Assembly: GCA_930367215.1 (NCBI GenBank) | Contig: OV884056.1 | Coordinates: 93,259,285 to 93,323,284, forward strand | Direction: 5' to 3' | Length of the DNA: 64,000 bases | Origin: Pollenia angustigena | Taxonomy: Eukaryota > Arthropoda > Insecta > Diptera > Polleniidae | Shown here: piece after piece, positions 48,738 to 58,900 of the stretch | Numbering within the stretch: the first letter of the stretch is position 1 | Layout: each line of letters opens with the position of its first letter | The notes under the pieces: generated by a model | What the model was told of the DNA's origin: nothing | What the model saw: the letters and a program-made list of their open reading frames with translations, nothing else | Databases searched by the model: none | Translations under genes and position numbers: made by a program

Positions 48738-51108
48738 TCTACAACTGTCACGTAACCTCGTAATGAAATTATATTTTCTACAGGTTGGCACGTTACGGTT
48801 AAGTGACATTACAGTCAGCTAAGCATTTGCATTGCTTTCCATATAACAGAAACGATCAGCTGTTTACATTACATTTACATTTCTACATTTACGGTCGGCT
48901 AATGGGACCTCAAATGTGATAGTATGTGTGTGCCCTTCACTGGTTTAGATAAGGATATTGTTGTTTTTTTGATTTTATCTTCAGGTAAAATTTTTAGATC
49001 TGATTAAGAGCTAAAAATTTGCTGAAGAGAGCCAGGCAATATTTTGAATAGTTCACGAGATATAGACTTAAGAACCAGTACATGTTTTGGAAAATTGTAC
49101 TTAAATCCACCCCCAGTCAAAAACTTCAAAAATAATTTAAAAAAAACCTAAGCTAATAATTCAAAACCCAGCTATGGTTTTTCTTCTACCATCATAAGGT
49201 TTCAGATTTTGGGGGTCTCAATTGGTTCAAGATTTTAGTGCTGCACTGTGTAATTGGTCGCCATATCTCGCTTACGAATGAGAGTCTCAAAAACAAACTC
49301 AATTGTAGGCACTCAAACCCCTTGTGCTCTAAACCCCTCCAATAATGTTGGTAACTTTCAATGGAAATCTACTAAAATTTCTTTAAGTGTAATTTCATAA
49401 TTTCTTTTACAAATATTTTTTAATATAATATTTACAAGTTTTCTGTATAACTTGATTTTAAGTTTACACTTGTATTTTGAGTTACAATGAACTCTAGTCC
49501 ATCAAAAACAGCAACAACAACTAGACAAATTGCAGCAATACTTTAATAACGTGATAATAACAGATTAGATTTATTGTTGGTGATGTTGGCGAGATGGTTT
49601 CTTTCGCACAGCTTTCAGTAAAATGAAAAAAAATCATTATTTTTTCAGGCGATAGCAAGGCCTTTTGAAAAAAAGAAATACAGAAATAAAATAACTTGTC
49701 TTTCAGAAACTTAAAAATTCAAAAAAAAAAAAATATTTCATAAAAAAACTTACAACTTTTACCAAGAAATTTTTTTTTCTTTTTGTTTATATAGATTTTT
49801 ATATCTATAAAATCGTCTTAAATTAAAAAATACAATAAATCTTTGATAACTAAAACGCATTATGTTTGTTTAAATAAACAAAAAAAAAAGTAAATGTTAC
49901 CAAAAAGCAGAAGCCCGTTACAATAAACGAGTTGGATACGAGTTTAAATAAAAAAATAACAACAAAAAAAAAGCATAAAGAAACTAAAACCGAAACAGAA
50001 ACTCTACAAAGTATGAAGAATTCATTACATTTCATTAGCAACCACAGCAGCAACAAAGTAATAATAAAAAAAATTAACAATATTTTTTTTATTTTCAAAA
50101 AAGATTTCACTTTCGATTTTGACGTTGCCGTCTGTCTGTGTTTGGATTATACGAGTACGGACTCAAACTTAAAATGGTTTCTTTTTCTATATAAATAAAA
50201 TGGTGTGAGTAGTTTCTGGTTTTCTTTTTAGATTTCTTTACATTTCTTCTGTTCACACACACACTTACACTCGGGCTTAAATAATGGCATACCGATAATA
50301 CATTCATTTGAAAACCCCAACATTGATGGCAATATTGTCGTTTCTTCTTCTTCTTTTTGTAACCAATACAATCCAATTGAAGTGGTATGTCAGCTTCACG
50401 TTAAGACTGACACTTGGTGCTTAATTGTTGTTGTTGTTTTTTTATTTAGTTTTTCTTAATAAAACACTTGAAAAATTTCTTTCAAAATTTCATATACTTT
50501 TGAGGATGATTAGGCCGACTGTTTTTTAGGAGGTCGGGCTGTTTCGCTGGCTGCTCCATCATTACAATGATGGCGAGTTGGTTGATTGCTTTTGTTGATA
50601 ATGACGATGATGTTCATGATGATGATGGTGTGGTTATTATATTGTCAATGATGGGTGAATGGATTTCTTTATAAAAAATAAAGAAAAATAAAAATAGTAA
50701 CAAAAATTGTTAACAAAACATAAAAAAAACTACTTAAAGATTTTGCAATGCCGGATCTTGACAAAATAAAAACAAAATAACTAAAAATTATACCATTGAG
50801 ATTTTGTTTTTTGTTTTAACTTTCTTAAAAATAAACTAAATTACAAAAATATTACCTTAAAGAAATGTTTTATTACAAGGTTTTAAAAAAATTAATAAAA
50901 AAAACCAACACTTTTTATCAGATTTTAATTATTTCACAGCACGGATATCTAATTTCTAATTAAGACAGGCAGACATTCAGTTTATGATAAAAAAAATCGT
51001 CTAGTTATTTCTTTCCTACCCTAGGAATCTGGGTGCATTATCACTTTGCAACAAAAATTTCAGTTCTATGATTTTTTTTTCATTTGATCTTCGATTTTCT
51101 TTTACTTT
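48738..51108. other. AT-rich spacer
   Basis: Poly-A/poly-T tracts, CAACAACAA stretches near 49500, and a GATGATG run at 50600-50630. I see nothing that looks coding. An unfound 5' exon of the gene at 55891 could lie in this stretch. Confidence 0.4.
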
Positions 51109-51783
51109 TTGGAGATTGTTGAGTATGGGTGTGACCTTTTTAATATCCTGCTGGAAAAGGTTATACGTAACGACGATGTGAAAAGGACTAGCACACTATA
51201 CACAAATCAACAGATGCTGCTGTCTTATTCCGACGTTATCGACATCGTTGGCCGAATATTGCGAGCAGTAACTGCAACCTATGAAAAAATCGAAAAGAAA
51301 TATACCAAAGTTGTTCTGGCAATAAAGGGAGTTAGATGATATCAACCACCAAAACTTCCAGAAGACTCGGGCGAATAGTGGAAATTGAAAACCCCACCTT
51401 AAAGATAGGCAATTATTTAAACTACCTCGGAACTACCATAAACAAAACAAGCAACATAAGTTTTGAGATAAACCCGAGAACAATCCTGGCTAATAAATGT
51501 CACTTCTGGCTAAGCAAGCAAAGTAAGAATAAAGACAAAAATCACACTATACAAGAAACTAATACTACCTGTTTTTTATATGGCTCTGAAGCATGGGTAC
51601 TTGCAAAAGCAGAAGATACAGTACTTGTATTCGGGAGAAATATTCTTCGTTAAATCCATGGGCCATGGATGGAAAACATCGGTGCCGTATGAACCACAAG
51701 CTGGACAAGTCATATGCCGACATTGACATAGTTAAGCGAATTTAATTACACCGATTACGTTGGCCAGGTAACTTTGTGAGAAT

Positions 51784-52830
51784 CAGCGCTGTGAAGTCAT
51801 CAAAAAATAATTCTAATTCCGACTCCAACCGCTGAAACTTTTTCAAGTCCGACTCCGAATCCTACTCTTATATTGATGACAAGTGTATGTCATTTCTTTT
51901 TATTATAATAATATTGGCATGGTTCAATTATGTATGGAACAAAATATCGGCCAAATGGCCGCCGCGACATCGGCGGCATAATTTCATCCGATGGTCCAAA
52001 TTTTCGAATGTGCCGAATTATCCAATCCTTTAGTTATTGAATTGTATTCTTTCAAATAACCCGAAAGAAAGAAGTCCAACGGTGTCAAATAACAACACGG
52101 CCATTAAATTTGTCACGAAAAAGAGCCATTGTCTCATTAGCTGTGTGGCAATTGGCACCGTCCTGTTGAAGCCACATTTCGTCCACATCCATATCTTCCA
52201 ATTCGGGCCATTCACAATAACTGCCTGACCGGTCTCATTTTCGAAATGCCGCCAATGCCACCAGCCCATAAACCGCACCAAACAGTCACTCTTTGTGGGT
52301 GCATTGGGTTTTCGACAATCACGCTTGGATTATCATTCGTCCAAACGCGCCAATTCTGCTTATTGACTAATCCACTGAGGTGAAAGTGCGTGTCACGAAG
52401 TGCACGATATGCATTTTGATTTGAACGCCCATTTTAATAATAAGCCTGAATAACTGCAACGCGTTGGTCGATTGTGTATCTTTCGATGGTTCAAATTGAG
52501 TTAGCCTGAAATTGAGAATTGTCAAATGGAATGCAAAAAAAAACTTGACGGTTAGGTGTGGTTCACATTAAACATCGGCCCTTAAAATTTAACCACTGGT
52601 CCTTATTAGCTCTTGTTTCAATGCAGTTTAGCAAGAAAATTATTCTGTAAAAATTTCAAATCGTTATTTTGAATATTGCATCGCCAATTTCGAAGAACTT
52701 TTAGTTTGGAAAATATTAGAAAATTTTTTATGCCGAAAAACTTGGGAGTCGGATTCGTGAGTATTTGTGGGTATTCCAACTCCGACTCCGAATCCGGTAC
52801 AAAAAACTCAACTCCGACTCCACAGCTCTG
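51784..52830. mobile_element. hAT-type element inserted in the reverse-transcriptase pseudogene
   Basis: Termini CAGCGCTGTGAAGTC and the complement of CAGAGCTGTGGAGTC, with flanks GTGAGAAT (51776-51783) and GTTAAAAT (52831-52838) that match at 6 of 8 positions. AACTCCGACTCCGAATCC motifs run inward from both ends. It holds a Tc1/mariner fragment. Removing it rejoins the two parts of the reverse-transcriptase sequence. Confidence 0.83.
51893..52600 (-). pseudogene. Truncated Tc1/mariner transposon, same family as 41818-43003
   Basis: Its right end carries CATCGGCCCTTAAAATTTAACCA, like the TIR of the other copy. The minus strand includes the segment for VRFMGWWHW and related pieces. The left terminus is missing and the transposase is broken by deletions, including loss of most of the N-terminal part. 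It is nested in the hAT-type element. Confidence 0.83.
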
Positions 52831-53039
52831 GTTAAAATAAATGAATATGCTCCAGTTAAAATCAACGGTTCACGCGGAAGGGGAAGAACGAAACTCCGTT
52901 GGAAAGACTCAACGCAGAACATTGAAGTTCTTGGGACTCAAAGCACATCAAGGAAAAAGCAACTGGAACAGGTGGCTCACAACTCTGCTCATTCAACGAG
53001 CACACAGAAAGCAATGACATCCCCCAACCTCTAGCTAGA

Positions 53040-53215
53040 CCAGTTTTCGAAAATAAACAGAACATTATTAAGCGTTCGGCTCACACACCCAGGAACGATA
53101 TCCATTTTTTTAGTGTTTGTGTAGAGGAACACAACCCTTAATGCATTTTGCAACTATTTTCTAGAAAGAGCCGAACATTATATATTGTTCTGTTTGCAAC
53201 ACCAAACCGATAGAA
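53040..53215. mobile_element. One-ended fragment of the CAGTGTTCGAAAATA hAT family
   Basis: GTTTTCGAAAATAAACAGAA, GCGTTCGGCTCACACAC, GATATC and AGTGTTTGTGTAGAGGAACA match the terminal region of 33456-33994 (reverse of its right end). Confidence 0.75.
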
Positions 53216-53283
53216 GATGTAGCATTCTTCGTGTATCTGATTGCACAACTACCACAGTAGGTTGTTCATCTTAAGACTTTAAG

Positions 53284-53960
53284 AGCAGACTTTACAAGGC
53301 AAGACCGGAATTTGGCACGCTAAGCTCCGTTTGGCGTTCCTTCCAACTGTCAACTTCCACAAAGCTTAAAATCTTTAACTCCAACGTTAAATCTGTACTG
53401 CTCTAAGGCAGCGAATCTTGGAAAGCTTCACATAAAACTACCAACAGCATTCAAGTATTGGTCAATTGTTGCCTTCATAAAATCCTACTTATGTTTTGGC
53501 CCGAAAGAATAAGAAACTTTAAGCTCTGGCACACTACCCATGGGGTTGAATTGGGCACACACTTAGGAAGTCTGCGGTCGAAATTACCATGGGTCTAATC
53601 ACAGCATTCGATACTATCGTATCGAATAAACTATCGAATTTTTTTGCATGCGATAGACACTGACGTATCGAATGAAAACTTGATAAATGTAATGTCGAGT
53701 TACTCGATGTCTAATGCTATTATTTCAAATTCAATACATTTCATTCGATATCGAGTTTTACGATACCAAAATAAATAATTTCGATAAATTTTGCTCGATA
53801 TCGTATGCGGTGATAAGAACCCTGAAGGGTCATCGATTGGAACCCTTAAAGCCAGAGACGTGTTGGCAGACCTGCCTATACATGGAGAAAACAGTTGGAA
53901 TGAAATAAGGCGTATGGAACTATTAACATTAGAGGAAGCAATATATTTAAACCAAAAACA
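53284..53960 (+). pseudogene. Non-LTR reverse-transcriptase pseudogene 2, split by a MITE
   Basis: The + strand reads ARPEFGTLSSVWRSFQLSTS, TKLKIFNSNVKSVLL, a stop, then GSESWKASHKTTNSIQVLVN and HKILLMFWPERIRN. This is the conserved segment of LINE ORF2 C-termini usually written as KARxAFxxLxxVWRSxxxS...NSNVKSVLLYGxExWK. After the insert, NPEGSSIGTLKARDVLADLP and ENSWNEIRRMELLTLEEAIY correspond to the following Arg/Trp-rich part. It has stops and is truncated at the N-terminal side. It belongs to a different family from pseudogene 1. Confidence 0.83.
53598..53814. mobile_element. CGATA-rich MITE inside pseudogene 2
   Basis: The inverted ends ATCACAGCATTCGATA and the complement of ATCACCGCATACGATA enclose about 185 bp packed with CGATA/TATCG motifs. 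It interrupts the reverse-transcriptase reading frame. Target duplication not clear. Confidence 0.7.
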
Positions 53961-54420
53961 AAACAAACTAAGTCCAGCTCTGGAATTTTTGATGCTAATC
54001 AAAATAATATTACTTCTGCATCATTCTTTCTCTACTTCGAAAAGCTCATAGTCATTCATTTAAATGTCAACTAGTTATTAGCCGTCGTCAACAAACAGTT
54101 AAAGCTAAATTCGTCTAAAGTTTCATTTATCCAGAGTTCGTCCCCTTTCAGACTCGCCAAGTTAGTTGCGCAAGTCAGTTTTTAATTTTCTTTTATTTTC
54201 TTTTGAACTTCTTTTATCTTCACACTCAGCAATTTAGATGCGCAATTTTGATTTTCTTTTTTACTTAAATGTTTTGAAATTTTTTGTCGTTTCTTTTTTT
54301 ATTTTTCATTTCTGCTGTCATTTTAACTGTGAAATAAAAGAAAACGAAAGAACAAAACAACTTGCCGAGCACAGCCAAGTCTGTACTCAAATTTCACTCC
54401 CTAACCCGATCTTAGCTCAG

Positions 54421-55598
54421 CCCAACAAACATGTTGGTTTGATTTCAAATTGAAGATGATAAAAACAAACCTTTTCTCAAACGACAAAGGTTTGATAATG
54501 ATTTGAAAATCATTTTAAAATCATAGCATTCTCAACAAAAAGGGCAAATTAGTTTCAAATTGAAAAATGCTTTTATTTTCAACCTGCTTTCAAACGTAAT
54601 TCTCATATGATTTTCAAATGTGGGTTATAGACAATGTGGAACATAAATAAAAATATGTTATTTTTTAAATTTAAATTCTTTTTTATTAAATTAAACTGTG
54701 AGATAAGCATTCGGCATTAGCTAAAAGATGAAATAATGTTCTTTCCGTCCTCTAATTCTTGCAAAGACGAAATACTTGGCTCCCTTTTATTTTGAGAGTT
54801 GCAGCACCCCGATTATACAACAATCTTATAATTTCTTCACTTTCCCATTTTTGTCTAATTCGTAGTCTTAAGCATTGTAATTACAAATATTTTTATTTTT
54901 TACAAATATTTTTTTTTTTTTTTTTTTTTGGCTTTCTTAACACTAAAATTTTTTGGCTAACTATATAGTTATATTGCCAGGGTATCACACAAATTTTAGG
55001 AGCCTCAATCGCAAAGTCCTCGTTCGACCTAAACCTTCGTATAGGAAGGCGAGAGCTTCCAGAATCCGCTCCAGAGTAATCTTCTGAATTATTTCCTTGG
55101 TACTCCACCAGTAAAACGTTTGAGTTATATTTGGTTCTCCACCAGTCACATTGAGTTATTAATGGTTCTCCACCAGACAAAACCTCAGATTGAGGTTAAA
55201 ACGATAGCATATAGTTTTTTTTTTTTTTTTTTTTTTTTAATATCCTAAACACCTCAAACGCAACAAAAGCAGACAAACAAAAACGACCTGTTTGCCCTTA
55301 AGAAATAATGACAAAAAGCGCGAGCTGCTTCTCCACTCAGAGTTTTACGAGTTTTACAAATATTTAACTTTAATCGCCATTTTTAATGTTTACATTTATT
55401 TTTCGCTTTAGTATTGTCAAGTCTTGTTTAGATTTGAATTTAATATTTGATACCAATTTGACATCAAATTGATAAAACATTTGATGTTAAATGTTTATTT
55501 TCAAATCATTATAAAATTGAATTTAAATGTTAAATCAAACAATTGAGAAACGTTTGAGAATTGAGTTTGATGTCAGGTTTGAAATCGTGTTTGTTGGG
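54421..55598. mobile_element. Element with CCCAACAAACA ends
   Basis: CCCAACAAACATGTTGGTTTGA at the left and the complement of CCCAACAAACACGATTTCAAA at the right. Near both ends there are TTTGATTTGAAAAT-like motifs. The middle holds two long T runs (54908-54928 and 55216-55238) and three roughly 40-bp units of the type GGTTCTCCACCAGT...TTGAGTTAT at 55096-55180. No target duplication was recognised and no coding part is credible. Confidence 0.62.
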
Positions 55599-55890
55599 TG
55601 ACATCTACAAATTTATACATAAATTTAAAAATTCTTTTAATGACTTTTAATGTTTTCTTCAAGCTTTGAATAAAAATAATGTTTTCTATAAGTTTTAAAA
55701 AATAAAAAACTTTTTATAGATTATATTAAGCACAATATTAATTTACCGATTATTTTTGTTTTTTTATTAAAATTCTTTTAGATTTATTAAAAAAATATTC
55801 TAAAATTACTTAAAATTTTTTTTAATAATTATTATAAAACTCAACAAAATTTTGTTTTCTTATTGTTCTTTTTTCTTTTTCTTCTTTTAG

Positions 55891-55984
55891 GGGAAGCCGA
55901 AAAAGTCAAATCTTTGATCAGATTAAGGGCAGAACTTTCACCACTATTTACAGGCAAAAGAAATGCCTCGAAATATGCCTGGGC
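55891..55984 (+). CDS. Coding exon: first part of the Myb/SANT-like domain
   Basis: It is preceded by a long pyrimidine tract ending TTCTTTTAG and followed by the strong donor GTAAGT at 55985. In the frame set by the downstream exons it reads EAEKVKSLIRLRAELSPLFT and GKRNASKYAW, the first helices and the RNASKxxW segment typical of Myb/SANT-like domains. It ends with two bases (GC) of a codon completed by the C at 60281. The intron that follows is about 4.3 kb and full of transposons. Confidence 0.78.
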
Positions 55985-58900
55985 GTAAGTAAAATACTTT
56001 ATTATATTAAAAGAAATAAACAAATTTAATTTAAATTTATTTATAATTTAAAATTTAGGAAAACTAAAAGAAAAATACAAAAAACAGCACGAAATTTAAT
56101 AAGGCAATTCACAAAGTGTTCTATTTTGTCATATAAGTTGTATTTTTTTTTTTTTTTAATTCCCTATGCTAAGCCCCGCGAAGCTTAACGCTTGTCTGCA
56201 GGAAAGAAACCAGAGTCTCTGGCGGGAATCGAACCCGCAACCCCGGGGGTTGATAGACTAGCTCACTACTAGCTATCCTACCGGGGCACCAATACAAAAG
56301 AACACTTTGCGAATTGCCTCAATATATTTACTTTTATCGCAAATAGGTTCAGCTTTTTCTAACGACAGACTGTAATAGTTTCTTTTTAACGGGGAAAAAT
56401 TTTTATTATTAAATTCTTATTACACTTTTAACGTTATACCACATTTAAAATTTATTCTGGAACTGGATTATAACAAAACTACAAAAAAAGTATCTAAAAT
56501 AATTTCGATTTTGTTATGTGTGCCATTGTGAATGGTTTCTTCTTTTTAAATTTCACACTGAAGCTTTTAAATAAAGCTGGAGGTCCACAGCACGTGTTCT
56601 TTCTATCCTTTTTCGCATCATACTCTGCTGCTTCAAAAAACTTAAACTGGCAACATTCTTTTGCAAGTTGTTTTTGTTTTTATTTTGTTTTTTCTTAACC
56701 TACTTGTACTACAATTAATGTTGGAAGAATTCCAATCAATTGATTGGAATTCTTCCAACATTAATTGTAGTGGGGAATGTAAGAAAAGATAAACTCACTG
56801 TTTATTGTTGATGTTTTTTTTAACTTTGATATTGTTACAAGTAGAACTGTTGCTTATAATTCTTAAACGTTTAACAGTTTTATTTGGTTTAATATCTTTA
56901 GTTTTTCTAAAATCTTTATGGATGAAGTTCGATCAGAAATTTTTTCTTTTATTATGGCGCAAAACATAAACAAACGTATTTTTAGACGTTTGTGAATTAT
57001 AGTTTGAATTCGCCTTGGAGACAGCGTATGAACGACTGACGAGTTGTGCTTACCTTTTTAAATTCGCCTTGGACCCTATGTTGTTTCTGTTGTTTTTGGA
57101 TTGTTGTGGTTCCGACACCACCTGCAGTTGAATTCGCCTTCGCCTTCCCCTGCGTTTTTAAGTATTTAAAAATTACCTCAAGCAGTCTGCGCGAATTTAC
57201 GATGTTATCTTGTGAGTCATAAGTGGCTTACGCATACACAGAGATGTGCTTTCAAAGAATTGTTGTTGCAATATTATCAAAGAAATAAACATACAAAATA
57301 TTTCGTACACACATGTCCGAAACTCTTATTTAAAAAAAGAGTGCATGTATTTCTTATTGCCATTCTCATTACTGCTTATATTCTTTATTCCCTTGTTAAT
57401 TTTTGAGAGTATTTTCTATACTTACTTCCTCATTTGGCTTCAACTTTAGTGATACATTTTTTTTTGCTTCCACACTTTTACACGGTTTTTTTGTAACAGT
57501 TTAAAAATTTAAAAAGTTCAATAATTTGAAGGTGTGTTCAAATCAGTGTTCGAAAATACATAAACAGTTAATTTTTTAGGGTTCGGCTCTATATTTTTAG
57601 TGATTGTGCAGAGGAACACAACCCTCAATTAGTGCTGGGAAACTATCGATATTATCGATAGGCAAAATATGAATATCGATATTTTTATTATTTAAAATAC
57701 AGCTATGAAGACATCTAACAGCACCTATACACACGCAGTTTTTTTACGCAAATTTTTACATGCTATTTTTAATTCGCGATGAATTACAGCAATGAATACA
57801 AACAACAAGAATGGCCAGTGGTATGGATTGCTTAGCAGTTTTGGGTTTAGAATTTAGAAATTTTTTTAAAGTTGCAATGGAATATATTATAGTCCCTGTT
57901 ACTTCGGTTGCTTCAGAAAGGTACTTATCAATTTTTAAAAAACTGTCATCTAAAATAACGTGCGTATAAACATACGTCTCGTACATTCAATAAAGTGATG
58001 AAAACGACGGACTGTAGCCTTATAAAAAAAAAAATAATTAAAGTTTTCCTGCACAAGTACAAACATTCAGTCGATAGTAATATCGATAGTGAAATCTGAA
58101 CTATCGATAAATATCGATAGTAGAAAATATCGATAGTATCCCAGCACTACCCTCAATACCGTTCGTAACAATTTTCAAGAAAGAGCCGAACATTATATAT
58201 TGTTCTGTTCTTCGCTTAAAACAAACAGAAAAATTGTAGTGATACAGTAGACAAACATTATATTTTAATGTTCTATAATGTTTCATTTTTATAACCCACA
58301 CCACAATAGTGGAGAGGGTATTATGCATTTGTGCTGATGTGTGTAACGCCTTAAAAAAGTGGTCCTAGACCCACCTTAAAGTATACCGATCTACTCAGAA
58401 TCACTTTCTGAGTCGAACTAACGATGTCCGTCCGGCTGGCTGGCTGGCTGGCTGTCCATGTAACCTTGTGCGCAAAGTACAGGTCGTAATTATAGAGATA
58501 ATTTGATAAAATTCGGGTCATAGGTTCTTATAGGCACAAGGACCAAGCCTATTGAAAATGGGCCGAATCGTAGGACCACGAGGGAAGATAGGGGGAAATT
58601 TCTTCCTCTCAGAAACTATCAGACCGATTTTAATGAAATTCAAAACATAGATAGAACCATATCTATAGGGACACATTAGCTATACAGTTTTTAAAAAAAA
58701 AGGAGCACAAGGGTAGGCAGGGGGCAATTTCTGCCTCTCACAAACATTCAAACCGATTTTCATGAAGTTTATAAACATATATAAATCCATATTTACATGG
58801 ACACATAAGCATGATGTGTTTTTAAATACTGTGGTGTAGGGTATCATATGGTCGGGCTTGACCGACTATACTTTCTTACTTGTTTACATTGATAAAGAAA

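Larger units (their letters stand above)
51109..53036 (+). pseudogene. Non-LTR reverse-transcriptase pseudogene 1, split by a hAT insertion
   Basis: The left part reads QQMLLSYSDVIDIVGRILRA, matching the catalytic YADD region of LINE-type reverse transcriptases with YADD changed to YSDV. It continues, with a frameshift, through YLGTTINKTSNISFEINPRT and FLYGSEAWVLAKAED. A further segment near 51745-51783 encodes HRLRWPGNFVRI in another frame. After the inserted element, the right part reads RGRGRTKLRWKDS, the usual C-terminal motif of such polyproteins. Only the end of ORF2 survives. Frameshifts, stops and the catalytic change make it dead. Confidence 0.85.

Noticed and set aside
56196..56291. 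Functional tRNA gene
   Set aside because: Only the T arm is good. Acceptor halves do not pair and the surroundings are an inverted-repeat element.
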